Below are positions 26,302 through 35,352 of a DNA stretch of 64,000 nucleotides, piece after piece (the stretch's first letter is position 1; each line of letters opens with the position of its first letter). Source of the DNA: Echinicola jeungdonensis (GTDB lineage Bacteria > Bacteroidota > Bacteroidia > Cytophagales > Cyclobacteriaceae); the NCBI RefSeq assembly GCF_030409905.1, contig NZ_JAUFQT010000002.1, forward strand, positions 806,001 to 870,000, read 5' to 3'. The position numbers were made by a program, and so were the translations under genes. The notes under the pieces are model-generated. The model was not told the origin of the DNA. It saw only the letters and a list, made by a program, of their open reading frames with translations, and made no database searches.

Positions 26302-27258
26302 TTAATCCTTAACCTTTTTATCATAAAACTTATCCCGCTCATAAGTTTCAATATGCCTTTGCTTTTTGGTTTCATAAATATCGGCAATGGTAATCATGAT
26401 TCCGGTCTCCTCCACTGCTCCAAATTCATAATTCATGGCAGTACCAAAAGTCTTCATTGTTGGAGAAAGGTTCATATAAGTATTGATCAAAGGGGGGATA
26501 TTTTCACCTAAAGTCCGGATTTTAGTATTCAGGATTTTATACCCTTCTTTATATTCCTTTCCTTCAAATAGATCTTCAAGCTCGGAAATGTCCCCTTTAT
26601 ATCCCAAACTCTTAATAGGCTCAACCAATTTTTCCCTATCGGGGAAATAATGGTTCATAAAGTACAACAAAAGGTCCCTTGCTTCTGCATTATAATGAGG
26701 GTACATGGTAACCTTTCCAAACAGGTATTTCACTTCAGGATGAATAACTACAATCGCTCCCAAGCCATCCCATAAGTTGTCTAGAGAAAAAATCCCCTTC
26801 CTATTTTCCTTTCTAGGTTGGTATTTAGGCTGAACAAAGGACCGGCCTAATTCAATGGTATAGGGCAAATAATCTTTTTTGAATTTTTCGGAAAATTTAA
26901 ATAAATGAGCGGTGGAAAGATTTACCTCCCCATGATCGTTGATCACAGCTTTGCTGCAATCAATCAATCGGTATCCTGCAATAATTTCCTCATCCTCAGG
27001 ATTCCAAGCAATTAATTGCTGGTAACAATTTTCACAGGTGTCATTATCATCAATATCATAAGGCAACCCGGTTCCTCCTCCAGAGCCACGAAAAGTAATT
27101 TCCCTCAATCTACCAATCTCTTTCATCACATTAGGTGCATTGTGATAATTGATCAAGTAAACTTGATTTTCTCCATTATTGGTGAACCTTAAAAAACGCT
27201 CCTGGCTTAATTCCTTTTTTATAATGGCCCTATCTACCGGTGGTATAATCTCTTGCAT
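26302..27258 (-). CDS. GNAT-type N-acyltransferase, GlsB/OlsB-like
   Basis: A 318-aa protein of the hemolysin/OlsB acyltransferase group. Residues about 45-110 contain the LREITFRGSGGGTG and IAGYRLID pattern (acyl-acceptor side), and TIELGRSFVQPKYQ near 131-144 is the block found in OlsB and in Bacteroides GlsB. GlsB makes N-acyl amino acids (glycine in Bacteroides) as the first step of glycine-lipid synthesis. It begins 4 nt after the PlsC-like gene, the same two-gene arrangement as glsB/glsA, which strengthens the call. The amino acid used cannot be read from sequence. Confidence 0.75.
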   Translation of the reverse strand: MQEIIPPVDRAIIKKELSQERFLRFTNNGENQVYLINYHNAPNVMKEIGRLREITFRGSGGGTGLPYDIDDNDTCENCYQQLIAWNPEDEEIIAGYRLIDCSKAVINDHGEVNLSTAHLFKFSEKFKKDYLPYTIELGRSFVQPKYQPRKENRKGIFSLDNLWDGLGAIVVIHPEVKYLFGKVTMYPHYNAEARDLLLYFMNHYFPDREKLVEPIKSLGYKGDISELEDLFEGKEYKEGYKILNTKIRTLGENIPPLINTYMNLSPTMKTFGTAMNYEFGAVEETGIMITIADIYETKKQRHIETYERDKFYDKKVKD

Positions 27259-27262
27259 AAAC

Positions 27263-28117
27263 TTATAATTCTGAGGCTATGGAATAAACCTTATTTTTTA
27301 CTTCCTCTGCCCAGTCCTTTTCACTCTTTGAACTATCAAAATAATTGTAAGATATGGGTTTTCCTACATGTATGGTTACTTTTTTATTCTTTTGGGCAAA
27401 CATCTCATCGGCAAGATAAAACATTTCAACATTGGCCTCTATCCCGATTTTTTTTCTGATCATTGCCAAATTGTAGAAGAAATTGGAGTTTTTTCCTTCG
27501 ATATAAACTGGGACTACATCCTTTTTGTATTTTTTGGCTTTATTGATAAAACTCTTTTTCCAATCCAAATCCTTAATGTCTCCCTCCTGCTTTCTGGATA
27601 CCAATCCTGAGGGAAAAATCAATACCGCATAGTCACCAGCATAGGTTTCTTCTATGGTTTTAGCAGCAGCTCTTCCATGGGCCCCGTGTTTATTGACTGG
27701 AACAAATAACGGTTCAAAATTCTTGATTAGGGTAAGGATATCATTGACCAAAAAACGTAAATCCTTCCTGTATTTTCCCAAAGCATGCATAAAGGCAATG
27801 CCGTCCAAGCCTCCCAAAGGATGGTTGGAGGCAAAAATCACACTCCGGTCCATGGGGATATTTTCCTCCCCTTTCAACTCCACCTCAACTCCAAATTCCT
27901 GGATCAAGGCATCTACAAACTCCAAACCATGCAGATGCCCCCATTTCTTCATGATATTATTTAAATCATCTTCATGGGCAATTTTCCGAATATAATTCAG
28001 GACGAATTTGGGTATCCATTTCAACAATTTGGGATTTTTATCCTGGATGACCTTCCGGATTTCTATAAATTTATTTTCTGGCTCCTTCAATTCAGGTTTG
28101 TTTTGGGTGCCCCACAT
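27263..28117 (-). CDS. 1-acylglycerol-phosphate-type O-acyltransferase, GlsA/OlsA-like
   Basis: A 284-aa PlsC-family enzyme. The catalytic HxxxxD motif is NHPLGGLDG at about residues 92-100; FPSGLVSRKQ near 161-170 fits the acceptor-binding block. With the downstream GNAT-type gene it would O-acylate an N-acyl-amino acid to give a two-chain lipid. I choose ATG 28117 (MWGTQNKPEL); an upstream in-frame start at 28165 adds 16 unsupported residues. First gene of a two-gene unit. A role in phosphatidic acid synthesis is the alternative. Confidence 0.75.
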   Translation of the reverse strand: MWGTQNKPELKEPENKFIEIRKVIQDKNPKLLKWIPKFVLNYIRKIAHEDDLNNIMKKWGHLHGLEFVDALIQEFGVEVELKGEENIPMDRSVIFASNHPLGGLDGIAFMHALGKYRKDLRFLVNDILTLIKNFEPLFVPVNKHGAHGRAAAKTIEETYAGDYAVLIFPSGLVSRKQEGDIKDLDWKKSFINKAKKYKKDVVPVYIEGKNSNFFYNLAMIRKKIGIEANVEMFYLADEMFAQKNKKVTIHVGKPISYNYFDSSKSEKDWAEEVKNKVYSIASEL

Positions 28118-28276
28118 TGCTTTTCTTAAATTATTAATCAGGATTAATGAACTGGTAAACAGCAATGTGGATCATCCATATTAATTAAAATTCCTTCAAA
28201 AACGACCCCTAAAAGCTATTTTCGAAGGCTAAAAATAATAAAAATAATAATGGGGCACCTAAACGAGGAAGCAAAT

Positions 28277-29113
28277 TCAATCAGTTTCGGCTTCGATTTC
28301 TACTTTTTCGGTAATTAAAGGGGAAACCAAAAAATAACCTAAAGCCTCTTTTTTCCCTACTAAAAGTTCAATATTACTTGTTGGGTTTTGAGGTGGCGGG
28401 CTGAATAGTCCTCCATCATTAATTACCATTGTCAACAGTTCACTCATGTAGGTATAGACATCCCTATTGAGCCGAAATAACCCCAAATAAGCTGTCTCTC
28501 CTTCTTGGAATGGAATATTCTCAATTTCAAAACCATTATCTAAAAGGGATGTTCCAAAGGTATCATCAAATAATAAAAAATTGGGTTTGGTCACCTGACT
28601 AAATGGATTAGAGAAAGCAAATACACGGTAAAAGTTGTTGCTTTCAAATGGAATTTTACCATAAATTTTCAAATAATACCCTGCCGGCCTTAGGGCTCTT
28701 TCTTCTTTGTAGGTATAAGTTACACTATCCAGTACCGGGGGGGCAAGCATTATCCCGCTTGACTTGTATTTATGTCCTTCCATTTGAACATTTAAGGTAT
28801 ATTTATGGCCTATCTCCCCTTTTTTAATATCTATTGGCAGGTAAGATCCATTTTTTTCATTAAACTGAAAGGGGATTTTTTGGCCGTTTTCATCATCCAT
28901 AATAAACACCTCTGCATCTTTATACAGCTCATACGAAGAAGAATCATAGTAATCTGAGGAATAGGAGATTTTCACATTGTTATAAGCTTCCCTATTGGTC
29001 CAATTGGCTTCGATGACTGGCATAGGATCAGCTTTTTCCAATTCCAAATGAACTTCCTCTTGGCAAGATAAAAGAGACCAAATACTGGTTAGGATTAAAA
29101 ACAACTTTTTCAT
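28277..29113 (-). CDS. DUF4249 domain lipoprotein
   Basis: A 278-aa lipoprotein: signal peptide with lipobox SLLSC (Cys about 17) from ATG 29113. The body is an all-beta DUF4249 domain; VIEANWTNREAYNNVKISYS near 33-52 and GHKYTLNVQMEGHKYKSS are typical. DUF4249 proteins are always encoded beside TonB receptors in Bacteroidota and are thought to be surface partners, by analogy with SusD, with unknown ligand. Start lies 5 nt past the receptor stop, so they are co-translated. A run of seven G-complement bases (28737-28743) lies inside the gene. Confidence 0.87.
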   Translation of the reverse strand: MKKLFLILTSIWSLLSCQEEVHLELEKADPMPVIEANWTNREAYNNVKISYSSDYYDSSSYELYKDAEVFIMDDENGQKIPFQFNEKNGSYLPIDIKKGEIGHKYTLNVQMEGHKYKSSGIMLAPPVLDSVTYTYKEERALRPAGYYLKIYGKIPFESNNFYRVFAFSNPFSQVTKPNFLLFDDTFGTSLLDNGFEIENIPFQEGETAYLGLFRLNRDVYTYMSELLTMVINDGGLFSPPPQNPTSNIELLVGKKEALGYFLVSPLITEKVEIEAETD

Positions 29114-29118
29114 AGGAA

Positions 29119-31482
29119 TCAAAATTCAAATTTATAACTAATGGAAGGCAGAATGGTAAACAGGTATGTCTTAATAACCTTCGGTTTATTTGACCCACCG
29201 GAAGGATCTACATTCGAAAATTGGTAAGAAAAGGGGTTTTTTCGCCCATACAAATTATAAACACCAAAATTCCAACTCCCTTTCCAATTTTGCCCCTTAT
29301 CTTTATTCTTAAGGGTCAGGGACAAATCCAATCTGTGGTAATCCGGGAATCTGTCCTGATTTCGCTCTTCTCCGTAATAGGGAATAAACCGGTTTTCTAG
29401 CTTATATGACCCTTCTGGATAGGTTACAGCCTGACCACTGGTGTAAACAAAATTCATGGAAGCAGATACCCGCTCACTAAATTTATGCTGCAAAACCAAA
29501 GACAAATCGTGGGGACGGTCATACCTAGGGGGATAAGCTTCATCATTATTTATTCCAGGGATGGACCTAAATGTTCTGGAATAGGTATAGGAAAGCCAAC
29601 CTGTAGTATTTCCTTTATTCTTTTTCAGAAATAATTCCGCCCCATATGCCCATCCATTTCCAGCCAAAATCTGGGTTTCTATTTGGTCGGTAAATAAAGC
29701 CCCTGCCCCTGGTCGGACATCAATAATATTTTTAAAGACTTTTTTGTAACCTTCCAAAGAAAGTTCCCATTGATCATCATTGAAGTTTTTAAAAATCCCC
29801 AAGGAATATTGATCACTTCTGATGGGCTGAATATATTTCCCAGCCAAAACCCATCGATCAATGGGCAGCCCGGCTGAATTGCTGGATGCTACTTGCAAAT
29901 ACTGAAAATGGCGATTAAATGCTGTTTTTAATGACAATTCTTCACTCAGCAAAAACCTTAATGCTACCCGGGGTTCCTTTCCCTGATAAAAATCCATAAC
30001 CTGGAATTCTTTATAATAGAGGGTATCAACCACCTCATTTTCCGGATGGGGTTGGTCATTTTCATAGACATATTGTTTTCCCGGACCAAATGGCACAAAA
30101 AAACTTAACCTTAGCCCTGCCTCCAACATTAATCGCTTACTTACATCCAGCTCCCCGCTTATAAATACATCTTGTTGAGCAGCACGCCCCCCTTTGGTCT
30201 TCACTGCTTCAATATTGCTGGATTCTCCCGGGGTAACGTTTATTGGGGCAAAATTGTACAACCTTGAATGCATTCCCATCCGGAATTCAGCTTTAGAACT
30301 CGGATTTACCATTAATTCCCATTTAAAACCTCCTTCGCCCAATTGATTCTTCCAAATAAAATCGTTGGATTCATCCTGAATATTTAGGAGGTAATCATAT
30401 TGAGAATAATAAGCATTGACATCCATCAATACTTTTTCATTCCAACTTCTTTTCCAGGAAATGGACTGTACCCAATTGTCCCAGCCAAATCCAAAAGTAC
30501 CTTTTATCCCCAGCTGATCACTTCCATGGAAACCTGATATAGTAATTTTATCTTTTTCAGATGGCCTGAACATTAATTTTCCACTTAGATCATAAAAATA
30601 AAGCTGGTTACTGTTGACCTCCTCATTTTTCGAAAATTTTAAAATCATATCCGCATAGGTCCTTCTTGCGGAGAAGGCAAAAGTTGAATTTTCTGAAAAA
30701 AGTGGGCCATCGAGGCTCAACCTTGAACTAATGGTACCAATCCCTCCCTGGCCTTTGATTTTATCTGAATTTCCTTCTTTCAGGTCTACATCAATCACAG
30801 AGGATAATCTCCCTCCATAATAAGCAGGTATATTTCCCTTATATAAGTTTACATCGGAAACCCCATTGGGATTAAATACCGAGAAAAATCCAAAGAAATG
30901 AGAGGGGTTATATACAGGAGCCCCATCCAACTGCACAAGGTTTTGGTCAGGGGAACCTCCCCTCACATATAATCCTGAACTTGCCTCCCCTACGGATTGA
31001 ATTCCAGGTAATAGCTGTAAACTTCTAAATATATCCGCCTCCCCAAAAATCACAGGAATGGTTTGAATAGTCCCAATGGGTATGGAATTTTTCCCCAATT
31101 CCACACTCTGTACATGTTGTTTAGGATGCTGTTCATTGACAGTAATTTCCCCTAAATTATGTGATTCCATCTTCATCTGGACCTTAAGTAGGGAATGGAT
31201 ATCCCATAGGTCTATTTTAACAACCTTGGATTTATATCCCATAAATGAAACCACCAAATTTTGGGGGAGGCTATCCGCTTTAATAGTAAAGGATCCTTTG
31301 TTATCACTCACAAGTCCATTTTCTGAATTTTCTTGCCAATAAACACTTGCACCCGGCAAGAGGTCTCCGGTTGACTCATCCTGGATTATCCCCTTCACTT
31401 TAATGGGTTCCTGGGCAAGGCTGTGAAAACTTGGCCCGAAAAAGCCTAAATAAAAAACAATCAAAAACAGAGGTCCTTTCAT
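29119..31482 (-). CDS. TonB-dependent receptor with CarboxypepD_reg domain
   Basis: A 787-aa outer-membrane receptor. Signal peptide about 1-23, then a carboxypeptidase-regulatory beta domain (KVKGIIQDESTGDLLPGASVYW, here only named; about 28-110), plug domain with SVGEASSGLYVRGGSPDQNLV near 158-178, and a 22-strand barrel ending KPKVIKTYLFTILPSISYKFEF with the usual terminal Phe. Smaller than SusC, and paired with DUF4249 instead of SusD, so iron-chelate or small-substrate uptake is more likely than polysaccharide uptake. No anti-sigma/sigma pair is nearby. First gene of a two-gene operon. Confidence 0.92.
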   Translation of the reverse strand: MKGPLFLIVFYLGFFGPSFHSLAQEPIKVKGIIQDESTGDLLPGASVYWQENSENGLVSDNKGSFTIKADSLPQNLVVSFMGYKSKVVKIDLWDIHSLLKVQMKMESHNLGEITVNEQHPKQHVQSVELGKNSIPIGTIQTIPVIFGEADIFRSLQLLPGIQSVGEASSGLYVRGGSPDQNLVQLDGAPVYNPSHFFGFFSVFNPNGVSDVNLYKGNIPAYYGGRLSSVIDVDLKEGNSDKIKGQGGIGTISSRLSLDGPLFSENSTFAFSARRTYADMILKFSKNEEVNSNQLYFYDLSGKLMFRPSEKDKITISGFHGSDQLGIKGTFGFGWDNWVQSISWKRSWNEKVLMDVNAYYSQYDYLLNIQDESNDFIWKNQLGEGGFKWELMVNPSSKAEFRMGMHSRLYNFAPINVTPGESSNIEAVKTKGGRAAQQDVFISGELDVSKRLMLEAGLRLSFFVPFGPGKQYVYENDQPHPENEVVDTLYYKEFQVMDFYQGKEPRVALRFLLSEELSLKTAFNRHFQYLQVASSNSAGLPIDRWVLAGKYIQPIRSDQYSLGIFKNFNDDQWELSLEGYKKVFKNIIDVRPGAGALFTDQIETQILAGNGWAYGAELFLKKNKGNTTGWLSYTYSRTFRSIPGINNDEAYPPRYDRPHDLSLVLQHKFSERVSASMNFVYTSGQAVTYPEGSYKLENRFIPYYGEERNQDRFPDYHRLDLSLTLKNKDKGQNWKGSWNFGVYNLYGRKNPFSYQFSNVDPSGGSNKPKVIKTYLFTILPSISYKFEF

Positions 31483-31858
31483 AAAATTAATTCCAATTCA
31501 TATAACAATTGGCTTAAAACTGGAACTTACACGACAAGATGCAGGCCAAAAATAATTTCCGATGAAAAAATAAGGGCGAATTATACGTCAGTCTCTTTTT
31601 GTTTAGGTAAAACAGGGTTGGGTACTAATACGCTCAACTCCCTAAACTTTTCCTAACAATCTATTATTCAATTATATCTTTGCTGATAATCCAAATAGGA
31701 TCATTCAGGTCCCCTTTAAATCAATTTATTTCGGAATTGGGGTATCTTTCCTCTTTCATCCTTTCGGAGTTTCTTTAAAGAAATAAACCAAAAATTTCAT
31801 GTTCCAATAATTTGAGTCTTGGACTTTCGTTTTGATTTAAAATTCCTAATTTCAAGCC
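31483..31858. other. Divergent intergenic region
   Basis: The 376-bp gap separates the TonB receptor gene and the bat cluster. TATCTTTG at 31675-31682 matches the -7 consensus TAnnTTTG in the plus direction, but I find no good TTG at the right distance. No gene or repeat is seen. Confidence 0.4.
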
Positions 31859-32824
31859 ATGATTTGGGCATATCCTAATGTTACATTAATTACAGTTTTA
31901 GCGGTTATTTTCGGCCTGCTATACTTGGCGTATTTATATAGATTTTGGAAAATCAACCGGAAACTCAAAGTCAAAAAGCATCGATTGCTAACGAAACTGA
32001 CTTTGAGGGTAGTCTATTTTGGATTATTCCTTGTGGCTTTGGCTGGCCCCTCTATAGGTACAGGAACTAAAGAGATCAAACAGGAAGGAAAGGATATTTT
32101 TATTGCCATTGATTTATCCAGGTCAATGAATGCCACCGATATAGGGCCATCCCGGCTTCAACGGATAAAATATGAACTAAAAGACCTGGTCAAAAACTTC
32201 AGTACAGACCGAATTGGATTTATTATTTTTAGTTCGGAAGCTTTTGTCCAATGTCCATTGACATTTGACCAGAATGTTATCCAATTACATTTGGACGGGC
32301 TCAATACCGGTCTTGTGCCTAATTATGGAACTGACCTGGCAGCTCCCTTAACCATGGCTTTAAAAAAATTCCGGAATGATGAAAACCAAGATCCCAAATC
32401 CAAATCCATTATTCTAATAAGTGATGGAGAGGATTTTGCTGGAGAACTTAACCCCATTCTGGATGACCTGAACGATGAAGGAATCAGGGTTTTCAGTCTA
32501 GGTGTTGGAACGGAAGCAGGGAGTACTATTCCCAGGGGAAATGGGGTGGTTATAGATGAATCCAACAATCAACCAGCCATCAGTAAATTATCCACCAAAA
32601 CCCTTAAAAAAATAGCCACAGAAACCAATGGCCAATATTTTGAATTAAGTGACCAGGCTCAGGAAATCCCCCAGTTGATTACCACCATTGAAAGAATAGA
32701 AGGTACAGTAAAAGGTTCCAAAACTGTGGAAGCATCTGCAAACAAATACTTCTATTTTCTATTAGTTGCCTTAGGATTTGCTGTAATTGATATGATATTA
32801 CCATTACGAACCATTAGTATGTAA
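31859..32824 (+). CDS. VWA domain protein, BatB type
   Basis: A 321-aa inner-membrane protein: membrane segments near residues 9-27, 47-64 and 299-316 enclose a von Willebrand A domain. The metal site is complete: D85-L-S87-R-S89, Thr in YGTDLAAP, and Asp in SDGEDF. This layout is that of BatA/BatB, proteins of the Bacteroides aerotolerance cluster, which act with MoxR ATPases in assembly or stress response. Two TPR genes follow with very short spacing, but moxR, the DUF58 gene and batD are not here, so the cluster is partial. Confidence 0.88.
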   Translation: MIWAYPNVTLITVLAVIFGLLYLAYLYRFWKINRKLKVKKHRLLTKLTLRVVYFGLFLVALAGPSIGTGTKEIKQEGKDIFIAIDLSRSMNATDIGPSRLQRIKYELKDLVKNFSTDRIGFIIFSSEAFVQCPLTFDQNVIQLHLDGLNTGLVPNYGTDLAAPLTMALKKFRNDENQDPKSKSIILISDGEDFAGELNPILDDLNDEGIRVFSLGVGTEAGSTIPRGNGVVIDESNNQPAISKLSTKTLKKIATETNGQYFELSDQAQEIPQLITTIERIEGTVKGSKTVEASANKYFYFLLVALGFAVIDMILPLRTISM

Positions 32825-32835
32825 ATAATTTACAA

Positions 32836-33495
32836 ATGGGTTTTATTAATAAAAATATTTTAATTCTTCTATTATTGATCCCCTCATCCTGGAAAGAAAT
32901 TTCTGAAAAAAATGAGGCAATAGAAAAAGCGGCTGCTCATTATGCGGAAGAAGATTATGAAGCAGCTGTCAGAGACCATTTGGCCTTGATCAATGATTAT
33001 GGAATACATACCGAGAAAGCCAATTTTGACCTAGCTTTAAGTTATCAACTTAATGGTCAGGAAGAGGACGCCCAGCAAAAATACAGCGAACTTGCGGGAG
33101 CCTCTCAAAACACCATTGCTTCGGCTGCCATAAATCAAAAAGGAGTATTATTGGGCAATCAGAAAAAACACAAAGAAGCCCTGGAAGCATTCAAACTGGC
33201 CCTCATAAAAAACCCTTCCAATGAGGAGGCCCGTTATAATTATGAGTTACTGGCCCGTTGGTTGGAGAAAAATGAGGATCAGCAAAAGGATGAAAACGAG
33301 GATTCAAAAGACAAAAAGGAACCTTCCAACTATGCCAAAAGAATGAAAGCCAAGGCAGATGAGTTGGTGGATCAGTTTAAATTTAATGAAGCCTTGGATG
33401 TAATGAACAGTGCACTGGAAATTGATGAAACTGTTTCTCAATATCAGGAGTTTATAAAGAACCTAAGCGACATTAATGAAATCAATGAAAATTAA
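32836..33495 (+). CDS. TPR protein, BatC-like (first of two)
   Basis: A 219-aa protein with an N-terminal hydrophobic segment (INKNILILLLLIPSS), which may be a signal or anchor. Residues about 25-140 form three to four tetratricopeptide-like helix pairs (AAAHYAEEDYEAAVRDH; GNQKKHKEALEAFKLAL). An acidic-lysine linker (about 145-165) and another helical pair finish the protein. It starts 11 bp after batB and overlaps the next gene, so the three are one operon. TPR partners are thought to bridge Bat VWA proteins to others. Confidence 0.82.
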   Translation: MGFINKNILILLLLIPSSWKEISEKNEAIEKAAAHYAEEDYEAAVRDHLALINDYGIHTEKANFDLALSYQLNGQEEDAQQKYSELAGASQNTIASAAINQKGVLLGNQKKHKEALEAFKLALIKNPSNEEARYNYELLARWLEKNEDQQKDENEDSKDKKEPSNYAKRMKAKADELVDQFKFNEALDVMNSALEIDETVSQYQEFIKNLSDINEINEN

Positions 33496-34120
33496 ACTAC
33501 TGGTTTATTTCGCTTTATTGCTGGGTGGTCTGAGCCTCCCCCAAGTAGCATCTGCCCAATCCGCTTTGGCATATTTTAACCAGGCAGCCAGGCAATATGT
33601 AAACAGTGATTATGAAAATCTTCCGACTACCTTAAGTGAGGGACTACGAAAATATCCCGACGATCGAAAACTGAATGCATTAAAGGAAAAGTTGGAAGAG
33701 GAAAAAGAGAAACAAAAGGAAAACCAACAACAGCAAAATAAACAACAAAAGCAAAATAACCAGGATCAACAGCAAGACCAGAACCAACAACAACAGCAAC
33801 AAAAAGACCAAAAAAAGGATGGCCAAGGTGAAGAGCAAACCCAGGAAGATGGAGCCAAGGAATCAACCAAGACAGATGAGAAGCGAGGAGAAAAGTCCAA
33901 TCGTGAGGAACCGGTAAAGGAACCTTCAAGTCAGGAAAGCGATCTATCAGAAAGGGAAAAGGCCATGGAGGAATTGAGGCAAAAGCTTCAGAAGATGAAT
34001 ATTTCCCCAGAACAAGCCACCCAGATTTTGGATGCAATGAATAATTCAGAATTAAAATACATCCAACAACAAAGACGAAAAGCCAGCAAAAGGCCGGATA
34101 GTAACCTTCCGGATTATTAA
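33485..34120 (+). CDS. Glutamine-rich TPR protein, BatC-like (second of two)
   Basis: A 211-aa protein (ATG 33485; ATG 33476 possible) with a signal peptide ending VASAQ. A TPR-like pair (AYFNQAARQYVNSDYENL) is followed by a low-complexity Gln/Lys/Asp stretch, about residues 68-150, with runs of Q up to six. The C-terminal SEREKAMEELRQKLQKMN and ISPEQATQILDAMNNSE, ending in a Lys/Arg-rich tail, resemble the end of BatC. It overlaps the preceding TPR gene by 11 nt. Probably periplasmic, membrane-associated. Confidence 0.78.
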   Translation: MKIKLLVYFALLLGGLSLPQVASAQSALAYFNQAARQYVNSDYENLPTTLSEGLRKYPDDRKLNALKEKLEEEKEKQKENQQQQNKQQKQNNQDQQQDQNQQQQQQKDQKKDGQGEEQTQEDGAKESTKTDEKRGEKSNREEPVKEPSSQESDLSEREKAMEELRQKLQKMNISPEQATQILDAMNNSELKYIQQQRRKASKRPDSNLPDY

Positions 34121-34156
34121 TAAATCACATTCTAACCCACAAAGCCATACCCCCAA

Positions 34157-35338
34157 ATGAAGGAAGTATATATCATATCAGCCGTACGGACCCCCATAGG
34201 TAGCTTTGGAGGTAAGCTATCTGGAATGTCTGCAGTACAATTGGGATCTGTAGCCATAAAGGGAGCTTTAGAAAAGGCAAAAGTAAGCCCTGATCAAGTA
34301 CAGGAGGTTTTTATGGGCAATGTACTTTCTGCAAATTTGGGACAAGCCCCAACCCGCCAAGCATCCATAGGAGCTGGAATTGGTTATGAGGTACCTTGTA
34401 CCACTATCAACAAAGTATGTGCCTCTGGAATGAAGGCCATCATGTTGGCTGCCCAGTCCATTATGACCGGGCAAAATGATATCATGGTAGCAGGTGGCAT
34501 GGAAAGCATGTCCAATGTTCCCTTTTATGTTCCAAAAGCTAGATTTGGCTATAAATATGGCCATGGGGAGTTGATAGATGGCTTAGCAAAGGATGGCTTG
34601 CATGAGATTTATTACAATTTCCCAATGGGGAATTGCGCTGAAAACACCTCCAAAAACCTGAAAATAAGCCGTGAGGATCAGGATAAATATGCCATCCAAT
34701 CCTACAAAAGAGCTGAGTCAGCCTGGAAATCTGGTAATTTTAAAGAGGAAGTGGTCCCTGTCGAAATCAAAGGAAGAAAGGGGGAAACAATTACCATTGA
34801 TGAGGATGAGGAATATAAAAATGTTGTTTTTGAAAAAATTCCCCAACTTAAACCTGTATTTGATAAAGAGGGAACTGTTACTGCAGCCAATGCTTCTACA
34901 ATAAATGACGGGGCCTCCGCATTAGTTTTGGTAAGCAAAGAAAAAGCTGAAGAATTGGGGTTGAAACCTTTGGCGAAAATAAGGGGATTCGCAGATGCGG
35001 CGCAGGATCCCATTTGGTTTACCACTGCCCCAGCTATTGCCATTCCCAAAGCATTAAAAAATGCTGGCCTGTCTACAGCTGATGTGGATTTCTATGAAAT
35101 CAACGAAGCCTTCTCCGCAGTTGCTATTGCCAATCAAAAAGAATTGAAAATTTCCCCAGACCGCCTTAATGTTTACGGGGGAGCTGTTGCATTGGGCCAT
35201 CCTCTGGGAGCATCAGGAGCCAGGATCATTACTACCCTTAACTCTGTTCTGAGCCAAAAAAATGGGCAAATCGGAGTAGCTGGAATTTGCAATGGTGGTG
35301 GAGGAGCATCAGCCTTGGTTATAGAAAAAATTGATTAA
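34157..35338 (+). CDS. Acetyl-CoA C-acyltransferase (thiolase)
   Basis: A 393-aa thiolase. Nucleophile Cys88 lies in NKVCASGMKAI, His in GGAVALGHPLGASGAR (about 349) and the second Cys in GICNGGGGASA (about 379). Such enzymes either condense two acetyl-CoA or cleave 3-ketoacyl-CoA; full length and close to the AtoB/FadA-like biosynthetic group, but the direction cannot be told. It begins 37 bp after the Q-rich gene and ends 15 bp before the MORN-repeat gene, on the same strand, so it may be read from the bat operon. Confidence 0.94.
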   Translation: MKEVYIISAVRTPIGSFGGKLSGMSAVQLGSVAIKGALEKAKVSPDQVQEVFMGNVLSANLGQAPTRQASIGAGIGYEVPCTTINKVCASGMKAIMLAAQSIMTGQNDIMVAGGMESMSNVPFYVPKARFGYKYGHGELIDGLAKDGLHEIYYNFPMGNCAENTSKNLKISREDQDKYAIQSYKRAESAWKSGNFKEEVVPVEIKGRKGETITIDEDEEYKNVVFEKIPQLKPVFDKEGTVTAANASTINDGASALVLVSKEKAEELGLKPLAKIRGFADAAQDPIWFTTAPAIAIPKALKNAGLSTADVDFYEINEAFSAVAIANQKELKISPDRLNVYGGAVALGHPLGASGARIITTLNSVLSQKNGQIGVAGICNGGGGASALVIEKID

Positions 35339-35352
35339 TTACTAAAATTTCA

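Noticed and set aside
33627..34037. 136-residue minus-strand open frame
   Set aside because: It mirrors the Gln/Lys-rich gene and is proline- and phenylalanine-rich by reflection of low complexity.
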